Assembly: GCA_024640205.1 (NCBI GenBank)
Contig: JAHEFL010000004.1
Span: 1-16,158 of the forward strand
Direction: 5' to 3'
DNA length: 16,158 nucleotides
Origin: Flavobacteriales bacterium
GTDB taxonomy: Bacteria; Bacteroidota; Bacteroidia; Flavobacteriales_F; PHOS-HE28
Part shown: positions 8,795-15,210 of the stretch, one piece after another
How the letters are laid out: each line of letters opens with the position of its first letter
Numbering within the stretch: position 1 is the first letter of the stretch
Position numbers and translations under genes: made by a program
The notes under the pieces: model-generated
Told to the model about the DNA's origin: nothing
Databases searched by the model: none
The model's input: the letters and a program-made list of their open reading frames with translations, nothing else

Positions 8795-8824
8795 ATGAAC
8801 GGTACGTGGGATCGGGCGAACGGT
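8795..8824 (-). promoter_or_regulatory. LytTR-type direct-repeat operator upstream of the regulator gene
   Basis: On the minus strand there are two 9-base direct repeats, ACCGTTCGC (8824-8816) and ACCGTTCAT (8803-8795), separated by exactly 12 bases, a 21-base period. The published LytTR target is a pair of [TA][AC][CA]GTTN[AG][TG] repeats spaced 12-13 bases apart. The proximal repeat matches at 9 of 9 positions and the distal one at 8 of 9. It begins 58 bases upstream of the regulator's ATG and 32 bases upstream of the weak -7 box, a suitable place for an activator. Confidence 0.65.
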
Positions 8825-9078
8825 GAGACCTGTTTTCGATCGTTGGACCCTCAGGCTTATTCGTCAGCGCTCATCAATGCCGGAAATGGGATCCATGGGA
8901 CCGTTTCTCGTTCAGGCCATTACAGCGCTACACGGCAGCGGTAGATTGGCTTGCGTTAGAACATTGATACCCCCTCGTCGACATGAACACCCATACAAGA
9001 TCAACCCCCATCTGGATCTACAACGATCAAGGAAGCTAAGGCTTCCATAAGAACGCGCAGTGTTTTTGGTTTGGTGGT

Positions 9079-9116
9079 GGAGGCCCGGTCTGCCGATAGC
9101 GGTGGATCGGGCCTCC
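9079..9116 (+). other. 17-bp RNA-like hairpin with AUAG loop
   Basis: Bases 9079-9095 pair with 9100-9116 without interruption around the loop ATAG (9096-9099). Fourteen pairs are Watson-Crick and three are wobble pairs (9088-9107, 9091-9104, 9092-9103). Read as minus-strand RNA those three would be C-A mismatches, so the structure favours a plus-strand transcript. The bases after it (TGCTGTTCTGC) are only moderately T-rich, so it is not a classic intrinsic terminator. It could be a weak terminator, an attenuator or part of a small RNA. Confidence 0.45.
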
Positions 9117-9180
9117 TGCTGTTCTGCAACATCCTCTTCAGTATGGCGTACAACGTGTTCTTTACTCCCCAACACGCCTC

Positions 9181-9333
9181 GTGACCACTACAACGCCCAT
9201 CATACCCGTATATCGTTCACTTACCGTGGCCGGTAATGTCCTGGATAAGGATGAATTTGGTCAGGCATGCCACACGGTGGTGGTAGATACCACGTTGGAT
9301 GAGGCGGTGGAAGTGGTATACCTGCTCGTTTGA
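9181..9333 (+). CDS. Possible small or remnant coding frame, unknown
   Basis: This open frame of 50 codons starts at a GTG and ends at TGA 9331-9333. It contains no ATG; the same frame is open back to 9100. The C-terminal half (for example NVLDKDEFGQACHTVVVD) has plausible protein composition, but I recognise no family. The GTG overlaps the stop of a 13-codon ATG frame at 9143-9184. The TGA directly abuts the pepP stop in the palindrome TGATCA, the kind of tail-to-tail packing seen elsewhere in this window. It may be the decayed 3' end of a lost gene, a real small protein, or chance. Confidence 0.25.
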   Translation: MTTTTPIIPVYRSLTVAGNVLDKDEFGQACHTVVVDTTLDEAVEVVYLLV

Positions 9334-10644
9334 TCAGGCCACTACTTTCTTCCCTGCCCGATCCATCATCGCCTCGATCTCATCCGCTTCCACCGGGATA
9401 TCCTTGAACAGGTCATCCTGCCCGTCCTTGGTGACCAGGATGTCATTCTCCAAGCGAATGCCGAGGTTCTCCTCACGGATATAGATACCCGGTTCCACAG
9501 TGAAGCACATGCCCTCTGCAATGGGTTCGTTCCATAGGCCGACATCGTGCACATCCAGACCGATGAAGTGGCTGGTGCCGTGCATGAAGTACTTCTTGTA
9601 AAGCGGTGCCTCGGGGTTCTGGTTCTTTACATCGGTCCTGTCCAGCAGGCCGAGGCCGATCAGTTCGCTTTCCATCAGCTTACCCACCTCCTTGTGGTAA
9701 TCCGCGAGCATGGTGCCGGGTCGCAGGAGTTTGGTGGCCTCGTTCTTCACGTTCAGCACGGCGTTGTACACTGCGCGCTGGCGCTCCGTGAACCTGCCGT
9801 TGACAGGGAGGCAGCGCGTCAGATCACTGGCGTAGCCGCCGTACTCGCATCCGAAGTCCATCAGGATCACATCGCCATCCTTGCAGGGTTTGTCGTTGTC
9901 GATGTAGTGCAGCACGCAGGCGCTGTAGCCGCTCGCGATGATGGGCGTGTAGGCATGGCCTCGCGAACCGTTGCGCAGGAACTCGTGTGTTATCTCCGCT
10001 TCCACGGCGTACTCCATGACGCCTGGCTTCAGGAAGCCGCACACCCGCTCGAATGCCTTGCCAGTGATGGCCACCGCCTTGCGCATCTGTGCCACCTCCT
10101 CGGCCGTCTTGCGGCTTCTGATGCGGTGCAGGATCGGTGCGCTGCGCTTCACACCATGCAGCGGGTATTGTGCTCGAATGGCCTTATTCATGCGCTCTGT
10201 GCGTGTCTCCACCTCATTGCCCTGGCGCAAGTGTTCGTTGCTGTTCAGGTAGAGGCTTTCGCATTGGGGCACCAAGCGCTTCACCGTAGCTTCATAGGCG
10301 CTGGTCCACTGCACGTTCGCTACGCCGCTCAGTTCGGTCGCTTCCTCCTTCGTGAACTTGTGGCCCTCCCAAATAGCGATGTGTTCATTCGTTTCGCGTA
10401 CAAAAAGCATCTCGCGGTCCTTCGGGTCCGTGGCATCAGGGAACAGCAGCAGCACACTTTCCTCCTGGTCGATGCCGGTGAGATAAAGGATGTCCGTGGC
10501 CTGCTTGAAGGGCATGGTGCCATCGGCGCTGGTGGGCATGATATCGTTGCTGTGGAAGATGGCGAGGCCACCTTTTTCCATGGCTTGGCGGAAGCGGGCG
10601 CGGTGTTCGCGATAGGTTGCCGCAGAGAGTGGTGAGTAACGCAT
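9334..10644 (-). CDS. pepP: Xaa-Pro aminopeptidase (M24B family)
   Basis: PepP is a cytoplasmic metallopeptidase that removes an N-terminal residue ahead of proline. With the start at 10644 it has 436 residues, normal for PepP. The N-terminal domain (about 1-170) precedes the pita-bread catalytic domain. All five dinuclear-metal ligands are visible: Asp263 (LMDFG), Asp274 (ASDLTR), His359 (HGTSHFIGLDVHD), Glu384 (TVEPG) and Glu399 (RLEND); the further histidines His355 and His366 are also kept. I chose ATG 10644 because MRYSPLSAATYREHRARF matches family N-termini. The upstream ATG at 10683 would add 13 residues (MNAHYLSHPQSGP) that look like leader sequence. There is no signal peptide. It is divergent from sdhC, and no perfect promoter box was found for it; TACCTTAG at 10657-10664 is one base off. 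Confidence 0.94.
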   Translation of the reverse strand: MRYSPLSAATYREHRARFRQAMEKGGLAIFHSNDIMPTSADGTMPFKQATDILYLTGIDQEESVLLLFPDATDPKDREMLFVRETNEHIAIWEGHKFTKEEATELSGVANVQWTSAYEATVKRLVPQCESLYLNSNEHLRQGNEVETRTERMNKAIRAQYPLHGVKRSAPILHRIRSRKTAEEVAQMRKAVAITGKAFERVCGFLKPGVMEYAVEAEITHEFLRNGSRGHAYTPIIASGYSACVLHYIDNDKPCKDGDVILMDFGCEYGGYASDLTRCLPVNGRFTERQRAVYNAVLNVKNEATKLLRPGTMLADYHKEVGKLMESELIGLGLLDRTDVKNQNPEAPLYKKYFMHGTSHFIGLDVHDVGLWNEPIAEGMCFTVEPGIYIREENLGIRLENDILVTKDGQDDLFKDIPVEADEIEAMMDRAGKKVVA

Positions 10645-10727
10645 GGGTCCGGACTGTGGATGGCTAAGGTAGTGGGCGTTCATATTTGGCTGAAACCTTT
10701 GATGCTGAAGGTCTGATCAGCATCAGC

Positions 10728-10757
10728 TTGTCCTGAACCCTGCCCCGGCTACATTTG
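10728..10757 (+). promoter_or_regulatory. Predicted sdhCAB promoter
   Basis: The sequence reads TTG (10728-10730), 19 bases, then TACATTTG (10750-10757), an exact TAnnTTTG -7 box with ideal spacing. Transcription should start near 10763, giving a leader of about 32 bases before the sdhC ATG at 10795. Confidence 0.72.
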
Positions 10758-10794
10758 TTGCCCCATTAGCGCAGCACGAGACCAACGCACCTCC

Positions 10795-11469
10795 ATGGCA
10801 CGATCAGCCCTTCTCGGTTCCTCCTTGGCGAAGAAGTATTGGATGGCCCTGACGGGCCTTTTCCTTTGCACTTTCCTAATCGCCCATCTTGCGGGTAACC
10901 TGCAATTGTTGGACATGAGCCCTGAGGGGCAACTCAAGTTCAACGCCTACGCGAAGTTCATGACGACCTTCCCGCTTGTGAAATTGGTGAGCTATGTTCT
11001 TTACGCCAGCATTCTATTCCATGCGTTCGATGGGTTCCTTTTAGCGGTGCAGAACCGCAAGGCGAGGCCTGTGAAATATGCCCACGAAAAGGCCGGGGCC
11101 AACAGCACCTGGTATGGCCGCCAGATGGCGCTGCTGGGCACCTTGGTACTGGTGTTCCTGATCATCCACATGAAGACCTTCTGGTACGAAATGCATTGGG
11201 GAGAGCTTGGCCTGGATGTGGATGGCAACAAGGATCTGTATACCCTGGTGGCGACCGTCTTTACCCAATGGTGGTACGTCGCACTTTATGTCATGAGCAT
11301 GTTGGTGCTTGCTTACCACCTGCTGCATGGGTTTCAAAGCGCCTTCCAATCGCTGGGGTTGAACCACCCGCGGTACACCCCGGTGATCAAGAACGTGGGC
11401 GTCTTTTTCGCCGTGATCGTTCCGGTCTTCTTTGCCCTTATCCCGGTATGGATGTTCATCAACGCCTGA
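10795..11469 (+). CDS. sdhC: Succinate dehydrogenase cytochrome b subunit SdhC (di-haem)
   Basis: SdhC is the membrane anchor of succinate:quinone oxidoreductase and passes electrons between SdhB and the membrane quinone pool, probably menaquinone. At 224 residues it belongs to the single-anchor, five-helix type of Wolinella FrdC and Bacillus SdhC. Helices lie at about 17-38, 63-86, 111-130, 151-178 and 197-222. One histidine in each of the first four (His31, His76, His125, His178) fits the axial ligands of two b haems. The start has no obvious Shine-Dalgarno sequence but sits at the expected distance from the promoter. It is followed after 8 bases by sdhA. If His178 aligns with Wolinella His182, the E-pathway glutamate two residues earlier is Leu176 here. 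Confidence 0.95.
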   Translation: MARSALLGSSLAKKYWMALTGLFLCTFLIAHLAGNLQLLDMSPEGQLKFNAYAKFMTTFPLVKLVSYVLYASILFHAFDGFLLAVQNRKARPVKYAHEKAGANSTWYGRQMALLGTLVLVFLIIHMKTFWYEMHWGELGLDVDGNKDLYTLVATVFTQWWYVALYVMSMLVLAYHLLHGFQSAFQSLGLNHPRYTPVIKNVGVFFAVIVPVFFALIPVWMFINA

Positions 11470-11477
11470 ACTGAGCC

Positions 11478-13481
11478 ATGAGCATGCTCGATAGCAAGAT
11501 CCCTGAAGGACCCATCGAACGGAAGTGGACCGATCACAAGGGCCATATCCGTGTCGTGGCGCCTGCGAACAAGCGACGCATCGATGTCATTGTGGTGGGC
11601 ACCGGATTGGCCGGAGCGAGCGCTGCAGCGTCCTTGGCGGAATTGGGCTACAACGTGAAGGCCTTCTGTTTCCAGGACAGCGCGCGACGCGCACACAGCA
11701 TTGCCGCACAGGGGGGCATCAATGCGGCGAAGAACTACCAGAACGATGGCGATAGTGTGTATCGATTGTTCTACGACACGGTGAAGGGTGGCGATTACCG
11801 GGCGCGAGAAGCCAATGTGTACCGCTTGGCCGAAGTAAGTGCTAACATCATCGATCAATGCGTGGCACAAGGAGTGCCTTTCGCTCGTGACTATGGCGGG
11901 TTGCTGGATAATCGGAGTTTCGGCGGTGTGCAGGTGAGCCGCACGTTCTATGCGCGTGGGCAGACCGGTCAGCAGCTGTTGCTAGGCGCCTACAGTGCGC
12001 TGATGCGCCAGGTCGGAAAGGGTGCGGTGAAAATGTTCGACCGGCACGAAATGCTCGATGTGGTGGTGATCGACGGCAAGGCGCGCGGGATCATTGCGCG
12101 GAACCTGATCACCGGCGGGATAGAACGGCATGGCGCTCATGCGGTGCTGTTATGTACCGGCGGCTATGGCAACGTGTTCTTCCTTAGCACGAACGCCATG
12201 GGAAGCAATGTCACCGCGGCCTGGAAGGCGCACAAGCGGGGTGCGTTCATGGCCAACCCGTGCTACACCCAGATCCACCCTACCTGCATTCCGGTCAGTG
12301 GCACGCATCAGAGCAAGCTCACATTGATGAGCGAATCACTGCGTAACGATGGTCGCATTTGGGTACCGAAGAGCTTGGAGGATGCTCAGGCGATCCGTGA
12401 CGGCAAGAAGAAAGGCAGCGACATACCGGAGGCTGATCGCGATTATTACCTGGAGCGCCGGTATCCGGCTTTTGGTAACCTGGTACCTCGCGATGTAGCG
12501 AGCAGGGCTGCCAAGGAACGTTGCGATGCGGGCTTCGGGGTGAATAAGACCGGTGAAGCCGTTTACCTCGATTTCGGTGCGGCGATCCAACGCTACGGGA
12601 AACAACAAGCGACGCTGCAGCACATCGATGACCCCACTGCTGAGCAGATCCGGGAACTTGGTACTGCTGTCGTGAGTGAGAAGTATGGCAACCTGTTCGA
12701 CATGTATGAGAACATCGTCGGTGAGAACCCATACCTGCACGCCATGAAGATCTACCCTGCCGTGCATTATACCATGGGAGGCCTTTGGGTCGATTACAAT
12801 TTGCAGACCACCGTTCCCGGATTATTCGCCTTGGGCGAGTGCAATTTCAGTGACCATGGAGCCAACCGCCTGGGTGCCTCCGCATTAATGCAAGGTCTTG
12901 CCGATGGCTATTTCGTGATCCCTTACACGGTGGGTGATTACCTCGCGGATGATATTCGCACTGGCCCGATAGACATCAAGAACACCGCGTTCGATGAAGC
13001 CGAGAAAGCCGTTACTGAACGGATCGACCATTTCTTGAACAACAAGGGCACCAAGCCCGTGGATGACTTCCACCGTCGTTTGGGCAAGGTCATGTGGGAC
13101 AAGTGTGGCATGGCGCGGAATGCCCAAGGCCTTCAGGAGGCTATCACCGAGATCCGCAGGATACGGGAGGAGTTCTGGAAAGATGTGCGTGTTCCCGGCA
13201 AAGCGAATGAGTTCAACCAGGAATTGGAAAAGGCTGGTCGCGTGGCCGACTTCCTGGAATTGGGCGAATTGATGTGCAAGGATGCGCTTGAGCGTAACGA
13301 GAGCTGTGGTGGGCACTTCCGTGAGGAATATCAGACACCTGAAGGAGAGGCGTTACGCGATGACGCGGACTATGCGCATGCTGCAGCTTGGGAATGGACA
13401 GGCGAAGCAGGTGCAGCGAACCTGCATAAGGAAGAATTGAAGTTCGACGTGGTGAAATTGACGCAACGCTCCTACAAGTAA
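11478..13481 (+). CDS. sdhA: Succinate dehydrogenase flavoprotein subunit SdhA
   Basis: SdhA oxidises succinate to fumarate, linking the TCA cycle to the respiratory chain on the cytoplasmic face of the membrane. It has 667 residues. The FAD dinucleotide-binding loop is [19 protein letters not shown] (about 39-57). His73 in [15 protein letters not shown] is the expected covalent FAD attachment site. His267 (IHPTC), Arg338 in VPRDVASRA (the family's proton-transfer arginine) and His430 in [10 protein letters not shown] line the active site. The C-terminal FAD block [21 protein letters not shown] follows. Together with the five-helix SdhC this is the non-classical, Bacillus/Wolinella-like enzyme class. 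The stop TAA overlaps the sdhB ATG by one base (TAATG), indicating translational coupling. Confidence 0.97.
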   Translation: MSMLDSKIPEGPIERKWTDHKGHIRVVAPANKRRIDVIVVGTGLAGASAAASLAELGYNVKAFCFQDSARRAHSIAAQGGINAAKNYQNDGDSVYRLFYDTVKGGDYRAREANVYRLAEVSANIIDQCVAQGVPFARDYGGLLDNRSFGGVQVSRTFYARGQTGQQLLLGAYSALMRQVGKGAVKMFDRHEMLDVVVIDGKARGIIARNLITGGIERHGAHAVLLCTGGYGNVFFLSTNAMGSNVTAAWKAHKRGAFMANPCYTQIHPTCIPVSGTHQSKLTLMSESLRNDGRIWVPKSLEDAQAIRDGKKKGSDIPEADRDYYLERRYPAFGNLVPRDVASRAAKERCDAGFGVNKTGEAVYLDFGAAIQRYGKQQATLQHIDDPTAEQIRELGTAVVSEKYGNLFDMYENIVGENPYLHAMKIYPAVHYTMGGLWVDYNLQTTVPGLFALGECNFSDHGANRLGASALMQGLADGYFVIPYTVGDYLADDIRTGPIDIKNTAFDEAEKAVTERIDHFLNNKGTKPVDDFHRRLGKVMWDKCGMARNAQGLQEAITEIRRIREEFWKDVRVPGKANEFNQELEKAGRVADFLELGELMCKDALERNESCGGHFREEYQTPEGEALRDDADYAHAAAWEWTGEAGAANLHKEELKFDVVKLTQRSYK

Positions 13482-14239
13482 TGCGGAACATGAAGCTGAC
13501 CCTCAAGATCTGGCGCCAAAGTGGGCCCAACGCGAAAGGTGAGATGAAGACCTATCCGGTCAATGATGTGTCGGAGGACATGTCCTTCCTTGAAATGCTG
13601 GATGTTCTGAACGACGATCTGGTGCGCAAGGGAGAGGAGCCGATCGCGTTCGACCACGACTGCCGGGAAGGGATCTGCGGGTCCTGCAGCTTGTTCATCA
13701 ACGGCGAGGCACATGGTCCGGGCCGAATGATCACCACCTGTCAATTGCACATGCGCAAGTTCAAGGACGGTGACACGATCCATGTGGAGCCATGGCGTTC
13801 CGGGGCGTTCCCTGTGATCAAGGACCTGGCGGTGGACCGTAGTGCATTCGATCGCATCCAGGCCGCCGGCGGTTTTGTAAGCGTGAACACCAGCGGCAAC
13901 CTGGTGGATGGCAACGCCGTGCCGATCCCCAAGGACGATGCCGACACCGCTTTCGATGCCGCCACCTGCATCGGCTGCGGGGCCTGCGTGGCCACCTGCG
14001 TTAATAGTAGCGCCATGCTATTCGTTGCCGCCAAGGTGAGCCAGTTCGCATTGCTGCCTCAAGGGAAACCGGAAGCAAAACGCCGTGTGCTCGCCATGGT
14101 GGAGCAGATGGACAAGGAGGGCTTCGGCAATTGCAGCAACACAGGTGCCTGTGAAGTGGAGTGCCCCAAGGGCATCAGTTTGGAACACATCGCTCGCATG
14201 AACAGGGAATACCTGACGGCAAGCGCGACGAAGGATTGA
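13481..14239 (+). CDS. sdhB: Succinate dehydrogenase iron-sulfur subunit SdhB
   Basis: SdhB relays electrons from SdhA to SdhC through three Fe-S clusters. The 252-residue protein has a full ligand set: Cys61, 66, 69 and 87 for [2Fe-2S] ([14 protein letters not shown]); Cys163, 166, 169 and 228 for [4Fe-4S] (CIGCGAC, CPKG); and Cys173, 218 and 224 for [3Fe-4S]. The spacing equals that of E. coli SdhB from memory. The ATG overlaps the sdhA stop; a second ATG at 13490 ([10 protein letters not shown]) is an equally plausible start and would drop three residues. It ends the sdhCAB operon, with only 6 bases before the convergent guanine deaminase gene and no visible terminator. Its clusters probably depend on Suf machinery like that at the left end of the window. 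Confidence 0.97.
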   Translation: MRNMKLTLKIWRQSGPNAKGEMKTYPVNDVSEDMSFLEMLDVLNDDLVRKGEEPIAFDHDCREGICGSCSLFINGEAHGPGRMITTCQLHMRKFKDGDTIHVEPWRSGAFPVIKDLAVDRSAFDRIQAAGGFVSVNTSGNLVDGNAVPIPKDDADTAFDAATCIGCGACVATCVNSSAMLFVAAKVSQFALLPQGKPEAKRRVLAMVEQMDKEGFGNCSNTGACEVECPKGISLEHIARMNREYLTASATKD

Positions 14240-14245
14240 TCGGAT

Positions 14246-14722
14246 TCAGTAGGGGGTCTTATCCTCCTTCAGGGACCACTCATTCAATACCATGCGTCCC
14301 TCGCTTCGGAGCAGGCTGGTCATGGGTATGCGTCGCTTATCCGGAGGCAACGGTAGTTCGTCATAGATCAACTGATCATCGAATCCTACGCTTGCAGCAT
14401 CCTGGCGCGTGCAGGCGAAAACCAAGCGATCGGGGCGCGCCCAGTAAATGGCCCCGAGGCACATCGGACACGGTTCGCAGCTCGCATACAAGGTGCATCC
14501 GGTCAGCTGGAAATCATTCAAGTGTTCGCAAGCCTCCCGAATGGCGACCACTTCCGCATGGGCTGTGGGGTCGTTCGTGGAGGTCACTTTGTTTTGGCCA
14601 CGACCGATGACCTTCCCGCCCTTCACGATCACACATCCGAAAGGTCCGCCGTCACCCTGTTGCATGCCCGTTCGGGCCAGTTCGATCGCTTCCCGCATGT
14701 ATGCTTCATCCAATTCGCTCAT
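14246..14722 (-). CDS. guaD: Guanine deaminase (CDA-superfamily nucleoside deaminase)
   Basis: This zinc enzyme is predicted to hydrolyse guanine to xanthine and ammonia in purine salvage or breakdown. At 158 residues it closely resembles Bacillus GuaD (about 156 residues) throughout. The catalytic motif TAHAEVVAIREAC gives the Zn ligand His55 and proton shuttle Glu57. SCEPCPMCLGAIYWARPDRL gives Zn ligands Cys85 and Cys88. The block GFDDQLIYDELPLPPDKRRIP is also GuaD-like. I chose ATG 14722 (MSELDEAYMREAIELA); the frame extends to an ATG at 14863, but that part overlaps the VOC gene and is not protein-like. It is 10 bases downstream of the VOC gene, so they are probably one transcript. A tRNA adenosine deaminase (TadA) is less likely given the C-terminal region. 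Confidence 0.9.
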   Translation of the reverse strand: MSELDEAYMREAIELARTGMQQGDGGPFGCVIVKGGKVIGRGQNKVTSTNDPTAHAEVVAIREACEHLNDFQLTGCTLYASCEPCPMCLGAIYWARPDRLVFACTRQDAASVGFDDQLIYDELPLPPDKRRIPMTSLLRSEGRMVLNEWSLKEDKTPY

Positions 14723-14732
14723 GGTGCAAAGA

Positions 14733-15143
14733 TCAGGGACCGGTATTCCCGAATTCCCACATACCTGCTTCGAGGATCTCCACGCAGTGCCCATCGGGGT
14801 CCCGGAAGTACAAGGAACGAAAGCCCCCGGGCCAGTGGTGTTCGTGTTCCATGGATACGTCATGTTCGTTCAGCCGCTTCCGCCAGGCCTCGTATGCTTC
14901 GCCTCGGTCGGTCTCAAAAGCAAAATGCAATGCGCCCTCTCCCCAATGAGGGGGAAGGATGGTCTGTTCCTTCGTGGTCCCTTTGAGGAAACAGAGCAAC
15001 ACCTGTTGGCCGGCACGAAAGAAAACATGACCACCGACCGAGTGGGAGAAGCATTCGAGTTGCATAATGCCTTCGTAGAACGCCCGACAGGGCGCGAGGT
15101 CCCTCACGTACAGGCAGGTTTCCTTGATCCGCAGCGTTCCCAT
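14733..15143 (-). CDS. VOC-family (glyoxalase/dioxygenase fold) protein
   Basis: This 136-residue protein has two beta-alpha-beta-beta-beta modules of the vicinal oxygen chelate fold: RIKETCLYVRDLAPCRAFYEGIMQLECF (about 5-32) and GALHFAFETDRGEAYEAWRKRL (70-91). The second module ends in the classic FRDPDGHCVEILE (113-125). Likely metal ligands are His73 and Glu122, with Glu8 where many members have His. The substrate cannot be assigned, since the family covers glyoxalases, ring-cleaving dioxygenases and fosfomycin or bleomycin resistance proteins. I chose ATG 15143 (MGTLRIKETCLYV); earlier ATGs at 15188 and 15170 add atypical residues and run into the opposing promoter region. It lies 10 bases ahead of guaD. 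Nothing in the sequence points to a resistance role. Confidence 0.85.
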   Translation of the reverse strand: MGTLRIKETCLYVRDLAPCRAFYEGIMQLECFSHSVGGHVFFRAGQQVLLCFLKGTTKEQTILPPHWGEGALHFAFETDRGEAYEAWRKRLNEHDVSMEHEHHWPGGFRSLYFRDPDGHCVEILEAGMWEFGNTGP

Positions 15144-15157
15144 GGTCCTCGAATGTA

Positions 15158-15186
15158 TTGCCGATACCATGTCCCGGTTACCTTTC
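15158..15186 (+). promoter_or_regulatory. Possible promoter of the DUF898 gene
   Basis: The sequence reads TTG (15158-15160), 18 bases, then TACCTTTC (15179-15186), one base off TAnnTTTG. Transcription would start near 15192, about 19 bases before the ATG at 15211. It lies just beyond the start of the divergent VOC gene. Confidence 0.4.
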
Positions 15187-15210
15187 ACCCTTCTTCATCG
15201 GACCCTGATC

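Larger units (their letters stand above)
8738..9333. other. Intergenic region between the regulator gene and pepP
   Basis: About 600 bases contain no recognisable gene. They hold the regulator's promoter and LytTR site (8755-8824), a possible 18-codon reading frame on the plus strand (8983-9039), a 17-bp hairpin (9079-9116), and an open frame running into a stop that abuts the pepP stop (9181-9333). I found no tRNA, no perfect TAnnTTTG box for a plus-strand transcript, and no transposon ends. It could be an eroded gene or a non-coding RNA locus. Confidence 0.6.

Noticed and set aside
8900..8908. Single ACCGTTTCT on the plus strand resembling a LytTR half-site
   Set aside because: It matches 8 of 9 positions but has no partner 21-22 bases away on either side, so it lacks the required direct-repeat layout.
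9547..10635. 362-codon open frame on the plus strand
   Set aside because: It is antisense to pepP, whose metal ligands are all intact on the minus strand. It is a composition artefact.
10701..10724. Inverted repeat GATGCTGA / TCAGCATC between pepP and sdhC
   Set aside because: An 8-bp stem with an 8-base loop and no T-tract lies upstream of the -33 box. It could be an operator but has nothing beyond symmetry to support it.
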